Source: Fischerella sp. PCC 9431
Lineage (GTDB): Bacteria; Cyanobacteriota; Cyanobacteriia; Cyanobacteriales; Nostocaceae
Direction of reading: 5' to 3'
Assembly: GCF_000447295.1 (NCBI RefSeq)
Contig: NZ_KE650771.1
Coordinates: 3,840,403 to 3,904,402, forward strand
DNA: 64,000 bases
Positions 26,231-34,589 of this stretch are shown piece by piece; within the stretch, counting starts at the first letter, position 1; each line of letters begins with the position of its first letter. The notes beneath the pieces are model-generated. The model saw nothing but the letters and a program-made list of their open reading frames with translations. It ran no database searches and had not been told where the DNA came from. Both the position numbers and the translations under genes were made by a program.

Positions 26231-26818
26231 ATGGTATTAAGAAAATTTCGACTTCTAGTGATTTGTTTAGCGCTCATGCTCGGATTGCTGAGTGCTTGTA
26301 CTGTCCAACAAAGCGAAAAATCTCCTCAAACCAGCAATACATCAACAGTTGAGCCATTAACTCAACTATCACCAATACCAATATCTCCTAATACAGTAGA
26401 TTTACAATCACCTGAAACCCTTGGTAATACTAGCGGACAGACAATTTATGTCCCTGCTTATTCTCATGTGTACTACGGTAATGGCAAAGAGTATTTGCTT
26501 GCAACCACCCTGAGTATTCGCAATACAAGTCTAACTGATACAATTTTAGTCACATCTGTTAGCTACTATGATTCCAAGGGTAAGCTGGTCAAAGAGTATT
26601 CCCAGAAAGGCTTACAGTTACCTCCAATGGCAACAACAGAATTTTTTGTAGAGGAAAAAGATACTAGTGGTGGATCGGGAGCAAACTTTCTCGTCAAATG
26701 GACAGCTCAGAAAAATGTGACTGAACCTGTTGTTGAAGCCGTAATGATTAGCACCGCCTTTCAGCAGGGTATTTCTTTTATTAGTCCTGGTCGCGTTATT
26801 GAAAATAAATCAAAGTAG
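26231..26818 (+). CDS. DUF3124 lipoprotein
   Basis: 195 residues from the ATG at 26231. The signal peptide LRKFRLLVICLALMLGLLSAC ends in an LSAC lipobox, so the mature protein should be lipid-anchored. The mature part (YVPAYSHVYYGNGKEYLL..., LSIRNTSLTDTI, LPPMATTEFFVEEKDTSGGS) matches DUF3124, a cyanobacterial and proteobacterial family without known function. The in-frame ATG at 26120 would put over 35 residues before the signal peptide and is rejected. It is divergent from the GTPase gene. Confidence 0.9.
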   Translation: MVLRKFRLLVICLALMLGLLSACTVQQSEKSPQTSNTSTVEPLTQLSPIPISPNTVDLQSPETLGNTSGQTIYVPAYSHVYYGNGKEYLLATTLSIRNTSLTDTILVTSVSYYDSKGKLVKEYSQKGLQLPPMATTEFFVEEKDTSGGSGANFLVKWTAQKNVTEPVVEAVMISTAFQQGISFISPGRVIENKSK

Positions 26819-27437
26819 GTCGGCATAAATTCCGTTTATCCACAATTTCAAAGTCAAATTAGAAATTATGGATAGGATTTGACACGGTGAAGAGGAGAGA
26901 GAAAGGTGCAGGGATCACCTCCTTTAAAAGGAAATTTCAAGTAAAGACTATTGATAATATCAAATTCTGTGGTCAATTATTGCGAAAAATTACTACGGGT
27001 CACATTTGGTAAAATAAAAGTCTCTGCCCAAAAAATTGATGCTAATTTAAAAAGTAGGCACAGAGCAGATAAATATTTCAACCACAGCTTCTTAAGATTA
27101 GGGTTTGTGCCTCCGACTCTAGTCTCATCGCAGCAATTTCTGAGTCATTGCATCCTTTGAATTGTGTTTTCGCCTTGAGTTCATTTAGTTGTTTTGGAGG
27201 TTTTTGAACGCACAGCCAAGAATGCCTGCCTAGCTGGAATTGATTAAGGATGCTTTAGACGGAAGAATGTGTTGTTGCGAGCTTTGTCCACCTTTATTTG
27301 AGTTATTTTGATCTGAATCTCGACTCGTATAAATTTATTAAGGATATTTATAAACTACCGCCGGTTAATGACGTTGTTCGGTCATAGCTGGCGGTAGTTT
27401 AGCTTTGGCTAATCTAAGTTTTTTCAGAAAAAAACTG
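26819..27437. other. intergenic stretch with a 14-nt match to the 16S rRNA 3' end
   Basis: No gene is convincing here; a 69-codon frame at 26951 has no familiar motif. GGATCACCTCCTTT at 26912-26925 is identical to the conserved anti-Shine-Dalgarno tail of 16S rRNA, though no other rRNA sequence surrounds it. AGGTG and CACCT bracket it in a small stem. A strong hairpin stands at 27352-27400. Confidence 0.5.
27352..27400. terminator. strong hairpin upstream of the phosphoesterase 3' end
   Basis: AAACTACCGCC (27352-27362) and GGCGGTAGTTT (27390-27400) pair perfectly, with an inner ATGAC/GTCAT pair. It lies between the 3' ends of DUF3124 (+) and the phosphoesterase (-), so a bidirectional terminator is likely. 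The T-run after it is weak. Confidence 0.6.
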
Positions 27438-28292
27438 TTAACCTTCTGTTCCCTTATTTTGTAAAGTAATAACAGTTACTTCTGGTGGGCAAAATAAGCG
27501 TCCCGGTGGGTAAGTTCCTAAACCACGGTTGACATATAACTGATTATTTCCCACTTTGTGAAATCCTTTTGCCCATTCCCAATGTCGCATTGCTTTCAAA
27601 GAGTTACCACGCAAAAATGGTACCCACCGCTTTACTTTGGAAGGGGTTTTGTAAACAAGTTTTTTATAGTAAATAACTATCGGTCCAAAACCTGGTATTA
27701 CAATTTGACCACCATGAGTATGACCAGAAAGTTGTAAATCTACTCGCCATTTTTGTAGAAATTCAGCAGTATCAGGATTATGTGATAAAACAATACAAGG
27801 TTTTGTGGGATCTAATTGGTTCATCACAGATACAGGATTAAATTCCCGTGACCAAAAATCAGCAAGTCCAACTATAGGTAGTTCTTCTCCGAAAGGATAA
27901 GCAATTTCGTTCCAAAGGACTTTGACTCCGATATCTGTGAATGCATTGATGATTTCTGCTTTTGAATAGCGAGAGCGATAATAACGTATATCATGATTGC
28001 CAAGTACAGCATAGATTCCAAGGCGACTTTGCAGGTTTTTGAGTCGCAATACTAGTTGCTGAATAGGAGTGGGATCATCTGTAACATAATCACCTGTTAG
28101 TACCACTAAATCCGGTTCTGCTTCATTACTTGTGGCGATCGCTTGTTCTAACATTTTTTCCGACAGTCGCAGACCATCATAATGTAAGTCTGACATCTGC
28201 ACCAACTTTGTACCTTGTAATGATGCTGGTAAATTTGCTATGTTAACTGCTAATTTTTCTACACTTAAAGGGCCAGATAATAACCAGTGCAT
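27438..28292 (-). CDS. metallophosphoesterase
   Basis: 284 residues with all calcineurin-like metal-binding blocks: QMSDLHYD, VLTGDYVTDD, VLGNHDIRYY, VLSHNPDT and LSGHTHGGQIV. A short hydrophobic N-terminus could attach it to the membrane. The type resembles YkuE/YaeI-like enzymes, which act on phosphodiesters such as lipids; the substrate is unknown. No operon partner is seen. Confidence 0.92.
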   Translation of the reverse strand: MHWLLSGPLSVEKLAVNIANLPASLQGTKLVQMSDLHYDGLRLSEKMLEQAIATSNEAEPDLVVLTGDYVTDDPTPIQQLVLRLKNLQSRLGIYAVLGNHDIRYYRSRYSKAEIINAFTDIGVKVLWNEIAYPFGEELPIVGLADFWSREFNPVSVMNQLDPTKPCIVLSHNPDTAEFLQKWRVDLQLSGHTHGGQIVIPGFGPIVIYYKKLVYKTPSKVKRWVPFLRGNSLKAMRHWEWAKGFHKVGNNQLYVNRGLGTYPPGRLFCPPEVTVITLQNKGTEG

Positions 28293-28825
28293 CGTGCTGA
28301 AACTACTCCTGGAACGAGCAAATTCAGCTTAACAAATACTCATCTTTTTAGTCTGAGTCAGCCTACTAACTTCTCAAAAAATTTATATAAACAAATTAAT
28401 TTTCAGTATTTCTACTGTATAAAGTTTAATGTAACTTTACAGATAAACATGGTTTTGAGACCTGCGATCGCCCCTAGGGGTCTAGCTTGAAAATGGGGAT
28501 CGGGAAGTGGGCGGGAAGTCGGTATAACAACCCTCATTAAATAAGATGTGAGAGACGTGATATATCGCGTCTCTCGCATCAGGATAATTTAGCGTCTGGT
28601 ACAAACTTATTGCAACAATTTACACTGCTGAACCAACAGGGGTGATTGAATTAATGTAGTTTGTTGAGTACGATATGCCATCTGGTACGCTACGCGATCG
28701 CATCGTTTAACTTATCTGCTACTTATATGAAAAACCCTGCTCTGTGCGAGTTCAGAGAGGGAATGAAAGTAATGGCAAATGATCAATAACAACCTAATTA
28801 GTAAACTTGATTAATACCGACCTAC
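28293..28825. other. intergenic stretch with a dispersed hairpin
   Basis: GATGTGAGAGACG (28545-28557) pairs with CGTCTCTCGCATC (28568-28580), one mismatch; this GAGAGACG...CGTCTCTC word is a common Nostocales repeat and recurs in part near 45830. No gene is seen in the rest. Confidence 0.6.
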
Positions 28826-31800
28826 TTATTTTTTCTTAACTGCTGCTGAGATCGGTAATTGCAGATTTTGATCAAAAGCAAAGTCATTTTCAATTTGCAC
28901 TACTCGCTTAGGGAGATTATCGCTTGTTGCCGTAGCATCCTGTGAAGGAACCTGGATTGTATACTTACCAACAGGAACATTATCAAAGCGATAAAGACCA
29001 AATTCATCTGTTACACCAGATGTAACACGTTTACCATCAGCATTGATCAGCTCTACTTGTATTTCTGAAATTGGTTGATCTGCTGCATCGGTGATCTTTC
29101 CAGCTACACCATATTCTTCTCTCACAGGGAAATCTAAACGAGTTACAGCAGACGCTCCTACTTCTGCCACTATGCTGGTTTTAATAGTGGAAAGTTCTAC
29201 AGGTAATTTATCTGGATCTATTTCAACTACGTACATACCTTCTGGTAAATTACCAACAAAGAAATTACCATAGGAGTCTGTTTTGACTGCACCAAATCTC
29301 TTATTACGACTATTAACTACATAGATTATGGCTCCATCTAAGTCAAAGTTTTTATTTTTTCCTTCAACTACGATTTGTCCCGCGATCGCACCTCGTTCTC
29401 GTCCTAAACCAGAATACTTTGCAGGGGTAATTTTGCCTTGAGCAAAAGATAAATCTGATACTAGAGAAACTGTGAATCGTTCGTCTCCAATACCACCGAT
29501 CTGATTTGTATTTCTCGAAGGAATAGCTTGGTAATCAACTCTAGCCAATAAACCTGGAAGCACTTGCATACTTGCGCCAGCAATTGGCCCAACTTCACCT
29601 TCACTGTAAGCAAGTCCTAACCTCCAGCTTAGACCACCAAGTCTAGAGGAACTATAGCCCACAGCTGCTGTATAGCGAGATGCTAAATCGCCTCCAAATT
29701 CTCCACCCAAAGATAATTGATATTCTCGATTTAGTTTGTATGTAAAATCTGAAGTGTATATATAGCCATAGGTATTAAAAGATAGTCTGCTTGCAGAAGT
29801 TGGTTGATAGAAAGCGCTAAATAAATATCGTCCTGCAAAATCAGGTCTACCCCTCAGCGATAAGCCAGAAAAAGGAATAATTGCAAAAGTGGGTAAAACA
29901 TAAGCGGCTGAATCATTTTCATTTTGACGAGTGCGGGCAAGAATTCCTAAATTAAATTTATTGCTGAAACGATAATTAATATCTAGACTATGGTTGTAGC
30001 GATCGCGTGATTGGTTGCTGGAGTTATATCCATTGGGAAACAACTGAGAATTACCAAGAATTTCTAACTGACCGAAATCTACATCTAAGTCTGCTGTGTA
30101 ACCTAATTCACCGTCAGATGTGCCAATACTAGTAGCCAGAATAGCCGGATTTGCTAGCTGCCAAACAAAACCCGCTTGTGCTTGTAAAGTATCAGGAATA
30201 GCCTGAACAGCTCCTTCAAATGTGAAGTTCTGAGACAATCCTTGACGGAATTGATAAAATCCAACTAGTTTACCAGCATCACCATTGAAACCATTGAATA
30301 TAGAATCTTGGATGACATTCCCACTTAATCCCAAACCAGCTAGCTGCACATTTCCACCAGCAGGTAGTAATAAATCCGAAGAATTTAGTCTTAAAGACCG
30401 AATCTCGATTGGTACGCTCAGATTGTTGCGATCATAAACTAACAGTTCTATTTCATTAGAATTACCAACAGGTATATTGACATCAGCAAATTCATATATT
30501 CCATTTAGTCCTACTTGCTGTTGAGCAACAATAATTCCAGCGATTCTTAGCTGTACAAAACTTGCAGGAGGTACTTCACCCTGAAATGTTTGTCTAGGTC
30601 GAGAACGCCTGGGTAAAAGCTCGGCAGCGCTGTAACTTTGATAAAATGATTCAGAGGGCAAATTGGAAAAACCTATTTGCGCTCCAGTCAAATTCATACC
30701 ATTTAATAGGGGATGCAATCCAATTTGTTGTCTACCTACTTGATAGCTAAATTGACCATTACGTTTATAGAAAAAGTATTCAGCAACATCTGGTTGATTC
30801 TCGAAAGTATTATTCAGACGAACTCGCCATGTTCCTCCTGCTAACCTCCCTCCTAAAAGAGTAGAACTACGCAGGTTTGTATCTCCTGAGTTTCTATAAA
30901 GGTAAAGCTCTTGTCTCAAGTTAGAAAATGCGCTGCTAGGAGGTCGTACTTCTGGTTTTAATTCAGGGTTGCTTTGTTCAGATTCACTACTACTCCGCCG
31001 CCAAGGTAAATCAACGATTAAAGCTAAGTCTGAAGCTTTAAACTCAACTTGAATTAATAATTTTTCTTTAAGTAAATTATTATTTATATATATAATATTA
31101 TTGATTTTATTGAGATTATTTTCAGTTATATTTACTGAACCTAAAGGAGTTTTTAATTGTAAAATATCATTAAGTCTGACGATTTCAAAATCAGCAATCT
31201 CTGCAAATTCCTCCAATGGAATTAAAACAGTATCTCCATCTAATAGAATTTCTAAGTTACCAACTTCACGTTCATTGATAATTACACCAACTAAAAAACT
31301 ACCAGTTAATGATTTAATATTTTGAGCAAGATTATTTGAATTATCATTAACAGGCTGAGAGACGAGATTTGGGTCTTCTGTTTCGTTAATATTATTAGTA
31401 GATTTTTTGTTGTTGTCAGAATTGCTTGATTTTGGTGTGTCATCAGAAATATTAGAAGCTGTTTGAGTATTATTTTTTGAATCTGTTGGGAGATTAGTAA
31501 TTAGTTGGTTATCATAAGAATTATTTTCTCTAAAATCTAAATGGCTATCTGTTGATGAAGTTGATATCGAAGCAGTTTCAATAGGAGAAAATTCAGGCAT
31601 TAAATCCTGATAAAAGTTCAATATATCTGCTAATATTTCATAGTGTTTAGTTGATAACTTAATCTCATGATTAAGATACTCAGTATCTTTATATTTTAAT
31701 GATAAATCTAAAGTTTGTGCTTTTGCAGCTGTAGTTTTACCACCCTTTTCTGCAACGACTTCTGCAATCAATTGTGATGGTTTAGAAAAAGATGGTTTTT

Positions 31801-31906
31801 CCTTCTCTGGAAACAGTTGAGTAACAGCCATATCTGTCTGTATAGCAACTGGTATAATCGGTGGTGCAGGTGGCAAAGCTAAAAGATAAAGCATACTCAA
31901 GCACAA
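28826..31906 (-). CDS. chaperone-usher type outer-membrane usher-like protein
   Basis: 1026 residues. A Ser/Asn-rich low-complexity stretch (about 100-200) precedes an usher-like N-terminal domain (GSFLVGVIINEREVGNLEIL, LIPLEEFAEIADF), a long beta-barrel-like region (WRVRLNNTFENQP, VGRQQIGLHPLLNGMNLTGA, VYDRNNLSVPIEIRS), and two C-terminal carboxypeptidase-regulatory-like beta domains (GAIAGQIVVEGKN, GVAGKITDAADQPISEI). Ushers receive subunits from a periplasmic chaperone and thread the fibre outward. The gene is the last of a same-strand set with a chaperone and two secreted subunits. Start is uncertain: TTG 31906 or ATG 31894, giving only a short signal-like segment (MLYLLALPPAPPIIPVA). Confidence 0.72.
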   Translation of the reverse strand: MCLSMLYLLALPPAPPIIPVAIQTDMAVTQLFPEKEKPSFSKPSQLIAEVVAEKGGKTTAAKAQTLDLSLKYKDTEYLNHEIKLSTKHYEILADILNFYQDLMPEFSPIETASISTSSTDSHLDFRENNSYDNQLITNLPTDSKNNTQTASNISDDTPKSSNSDNNKKSTNNINETEDPNLVSQPVNDNSNNLAQNIKSLTGSFLVGVIINEREVGNLEILLDGDTVLIPLEEFAEIADFEIVRLNDILQLKTPLGSVNITENNLNKINNIIYINNNLLKEKLLIQVEFKASDLALIVDLPWRRSSSESEQSNPELKPEVRPPSSAFSNLRQELYLYRNSGDTNLRSSTLLGGRLAGGTWRVRLNNTFENQPDVAEYFFYKRNGQFSYQVGRQQIGLHPLLNGMNLTGAQIGFSNLPSESFYQSYSAAELLPRRSRPRQTFQGEVPPASFVQLRIAGIIVAQQQVGLNGIYEFADVNIPVGNSNEIELLVYDRNNLSVPIEIRSLRLNSSDLLLPAGGNVQLAGLGLSGNVIQDSIFNGFNGDAGKLVGFYQFRQGLSQNFTFEGAVQAIPDTLQAQAGFVWQLANPAILATSIGTSDGELGYTADLDVDFGQLEILGNSQLFPNGYNSSNQSRDRYNHSLDINYRFSNKFNLGILARTRQNENDSAAYVLPTFAIIPFSGLSLRGRPDFAGRYLFSAFYQPTSASRLSFNTYGYIYTSDFTYKLNREYQLSLGGEFGGDLASRYTAAVGYSSSRLGGLSWRLGLAYSEGEVGPIAGASMQVLPGLLARVDYQAIPSRNTNQIGGIGDERFTVSLVSDLSFAQGKITPAKYSGLGRERGAIAGQIVVEGKNKNFDLDGAIIYVVNSRNKRFGAVKTDSYGNFFVGNLPEGMYVVEIDPDKLPVELSTIKTSIVAEVGASAVTRLDFPVREEYGVAGKITDAADQPISEIQVELINADGKRVTSGVTDEFGLYRFDNVPVGKYTIQVPSQDATATSDNLPKRVVQIENDFAFDQNLQLPISAAVKKK

Positions 31907-31991
31907 AAATTACAGTAGACTGAGAATTTAAGCAAGCAAATATTCACTACCTACATAGTTTTGAGGTAGTAAATAAATTGAAAATTTTCTC

Positions 31992-32011
31992 AAGTTCGCC
32001 CAAGCGAACTT
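31992..32011. terminator. short hairpin between chaperone and usher genes
   Basis: AAGTTCGC (31992-31999) and GCGAACTT (32004-32011) form an 8-bp stem with a four-base loop in the 202-bp gap. It could reduce read-through from chaperone to usher, or be a small dispersed palindrome. Confidence 0.45.
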
Positions 32012-32108
32012 TGTTTATATAGGTGCGACTTCTATTCGCTAAAACGATATGAAAGCATTAATCAATACAGGTTTATTCAGATAATTTCTACTTTGAGAAC
32101 AGTACAAA

Positions 32109-33029
32109 CTATCTGCTCTGAAAAGGAGTTTTTAGATTACCAGAATTAACAGTCTGAGTTGATGATTTTTTGCTAGTAGTCTGTGCTGGAATAGTGAAAG
32201 TAATACCTCTGTCAATTTTTATACCATTCAATTCGCCGTTAAGATCCAAGACATATTTACCAGGAGGTAATTTTTTGGAAATGGGCAGTAAAATGCGGCT
32301 ACGATGATCAGGTAGGATAGGTGAAATTGGTAAGATGCCTGCGTCTATGATCTGATTGGGGATTTTTTTTCCTGGTTTCTGCAATTGATCTATAGGTTTT
32401 GTCATTTCTGCGCCAGGATATTTATCAGCTTGCCAAATAGCATATTGACCCTTTAGGCGTATGTGACCGTTACCTTTGTTGGAAATATCAAATACTGCTG
32501 TCGGTGCTTTCAATTCAGTATTTACACTGATTGAATTAATCGCACCTACTTTTTTAATATCTCCTACATAACCATAGATAGCAACAGCTAACCGTCCCAC
32601 AGTGCGTACACCTTTTGTTTTTTCCTCATTAGGAGGGATTTCTTCTAAAAACATCACAGCCCGATGTTCACCGGGCTTTGGCTGTACTCTGGGGCGAATG
32701 CTAAAACGTAGAGTCTGAGCGCTGCGAGGTGGAATTGTAAATTGAGAGGGAGTGAAGATAATCCACTGTGCTAAAGAGTCTTCTGTAGAAGGAATTTCTA
32801 CTAACTTATTGTCTTCACTCATCTTCCAAGAACGGACATAAGCTTTGATTTCCACTGGCTTGGAAGAAAGATTAACCACACGAAGTGATTGTGTAGTAGA
32901 TTTACGATTAATTTTTAGTTCAAACCGAGGTGGGCTGACACCGATATTGATGACTGCTGTGGCGCTTGGTATTCCCAGAGTTAAAGCCCCGATTAAACTT
33001 AAGGCTATAGTTGTAGATTTTCTGAGCAT
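32109..33029 (-). CDS. PapD-like periplasmic pilus chaperone
   Basis: 306 residues. A Sec signal (MLRKSTTIALSLIGALTLG...ATA) is followed by an immunoglobulin-like domain beginning INIGVSPPRFELKINRKST, then LRVVNLSSKPVEIKAYVRSW and a strand F-G region FTIPPRSAQTLRFSIRPRV, the hydrophobic zipper area in PapD-type chaperones. A second beta domain follows (VFDISNKGNGHIRLKG, ILLPISKKLPPGKYVLDL). It would hold unfolded pilus subunits in the periplasm until the usher takes them. It is followed by the usher-like gene and preceded at 54 bases by a secreted subunit gene. Confidence 0.8.
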   Translation of the reverse strand: MLRKSTTIALSLIGALTLGIPSATAVINIGVSPPRFELKINRKSTTQSLRVVNLSSKPVEIKAYVRSWKMSEDNKLVEIPSTEDSLAQWIIFTPSQFTIPPRSAQTLRFSIRPRVQPKPGEHRAVMFLEEIPPNEEKTKGVRTVGRLAVAIYGYVGDIKKVGAINSISVNTELKAPTAVFDISNKGNGHIRLKGQYAIWQADKYPGAEMTKPIDQLQKPGKKIPNQIIDAGILPISPILPDHRSRILLPISKKLPPGKYVLDLNGELNGIKIDRGITFTIPAQTTSKKSSTQTVNSGNLKTPFQSR

Positions 33030-33083
33030 GACTATTTAATTTTTCACTCCTTCACACACCAGTTGTAGGTAGGCTTAACATAC

Positions 33084-33656
33084 CTACTTGTCTCGTCTAT
33101 TCACTGTTACTGTTAATACACCTCCGTATTCCCCTGCGACTGTGGCAGTTGAAAGATCGAATTGCAAACGTACACCCCCTTCTACTACAGCTGTATTAGT
33201 AGCTTCATCACGTGACACCTCTACAATTGGTAATGGCTCCACATGAGTTCGCATATTTTGATTAGTGCGATCGCTACTACTGAAGCCATCACTTTGTCCA
33301 TTCACAGCCTTGAGTTCATAAGTTGCATAAAGAGAATCAACTTCATCTATCGGAACCCGCATTTGCCACATCCCAGGAAACTCACGGGTGACTACTGTGT
33401 TAATTGGGGGAGGAGCTAGTAAGTCTTGCTCATTCTTAACTGTTTCACTCTCAGAGGGGGGTAAAACTTCCCCTAACTGCTGTGGAGGAATCGTCAGTTG
33501 TTGGGGAGTCGCTAACTCATAGATTTGTGTTGGTTCTGGCAAAACCACCGAGGATTCTGCCCACACCTGGGATTGTGGCAAAGTTAAAAGTGTTACTAGT
33601 ATTCCCAAGCAACGTTGTAGATGAAGATTATGGCTAAATTCGTGAGTACTGACCAT
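33084..33656 (-). CDS. secreted protein of the chaperone-usher cluster, minor subunit candidate
   Basis: 190 residues with a signal peptide (LGILVTLLTLPQSQVWAES, cleavage after A-x-A-like VWA). The mature part has a Pro-rich start and then a beta-rich region ending VAGEYGGVLTVTVNRRDK. The final alternating hydrophobic strand is like the C-terminal strands of chaperone-usher subunits, and the ending pattern (Y.G.(L/I)TVT) is shared with the adjacent pilin-like protein. No family is recognised; the role is inferred from position and shape. Confidence 0.65.
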   Translation of the reverse strand: MVSTHEFSHNLHLQRCLGILVTLLTLPQSQVWAESSVVLPEPTQIYELATPQQLTIPPQQLGEVLPPSESETVKNEQDLLAPPPINTVVTREFPGMWQMRVPIDEVDSLYATYELKAVNGQSDGFSSSDRTNQNMRTHVEPLPIVEVSRDEATNTAVVEGGVRLQFDLSTATVAGEYGGVLTVTVNRRDK

Positions 33657-33787
33657 TTAGCTAAATTTTTTACAAGTCTAGTCACTAGTCAAGATGGATA
33701 CATACCTCATCTATGGCTTCTTGTGGTTGGCATCTTGCTTGCTTGAGATATACAGCAGGCAAGACGCCTGCACCACAAATTCTGTAT

Positions 33788-34378
33788 TTACAGAGTTGAA
33801 GCTGTTACAGTGATTGTTCCGCTGTAGTCGTCTGCTGATGTGTTAGAAATATTCGGTAAATCTATTTCTACACCTCCAACATAGGGAGTGCTTAAGCCCA
33901 CTGTAGAAGTTGGATCAGTGCTTGTCTTAGTAAGATTGGCTGTTATAGTGTCTGAGTTATTTACACCAGTGAGAGTAACAGTGGTACTCAAATTGACATT
34001 TACACCATTGGGATTGTTAGACCAAATTGCAAACAGTTCGTTTACAGTTTTAGTAATACCAGCTGTAGCACCAGTAAATGGACTAGTTTGACTAATAGTA
34101 GTTGTACCATCTGTTGTACCAGCAGGAGTACCAGTAGTAGAGTAATCAGGATTAATATTAACTCCATTTGCAGTTACTGCTGTACCGCCAGCTAATTCAG
34201 CCTCAGTAACAGCCAAGTTAACATTCTGAAAAGTCCGCAAATAAAGGATTTCTGGCACACTCACGTTTACAGTCACAGGCTGGCTAGTAGTTAGCTGCGC
34301 TTGAGCAGGTGCAGAGAACAGAGAACCACCTACAACAGCAGTACTAACAGCAGCAAGAGCAAGAATTTTGTTCTTCAT
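33788..34378 (-). CDS. pilin-like major subunit candidate
   Basis: 196 residues with a clear Sec signal (MKNKILALAAVSTAVVGGS...AQAQ). The mature protein is Thr/Ser/Asn/Val-rich with no Cys, has SVPEILYLRTFQNVNLAVT near its start and ends DDYSGTITVTASTL, typical of all-beta fibre subunits. A TAGGAG ribosome-binding site precedes the ATG by about nine bases. It is first in the same-strand set subunit-subunit-chaperone-usher. The upstream 33657-33787 gap holds a GCAGGCAAGACGCCTGC-type dispersed palindrome. Confidence 0.68.
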   Translation of the reverse strand: MKNKILALAAVSTAVVGGSLFSAPAQAQLTTSQPVTVNVSVPEILYLRTFQNVNLAVTEAELAGGTAVTANGVNINPDYSTTGTPAGTTDGTTTISQTSPFTGATAGITKTVNELFAIWSNNPNGVNVNLSTTVTLTGVNNSDTITANLTKTSTDPTSTVGLSTPYVGGVEIDLPNISNTSADDYSGTITVTASTL

Positions 34379-34589
34379 AATTAAAAATCACTCCTAAAGT
34401 AGGATGTAGTGTTAAGTTTGTAACTTGCAAATTTCTACAACGATTTCCTGGCAACGCAGGTAAAGTTTTGAGGTTTTATAGTCACCCTTTCAGCAAAGAT
34501 TTTCTGATTCGAGAATTTTTGTGCAAACGAATCTGTAATCTTTCAAGCTTACTCAATTACTTTCTGTTTAGGTCTACATAAATCACCTC

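Noticed and set aside
26836-26844. TTATCCACA, a perfect DnaA box
   Set aside because: Single 9-mer; expected about once in every few such windows. No cluster, no dnaA or dnaN nearby, so no origin claim.
26951-27160. 69-codon frame in the gap after the DUF3124 gene
   Set aside because: No motif, no good start signal, no similarity I know; likely chance.
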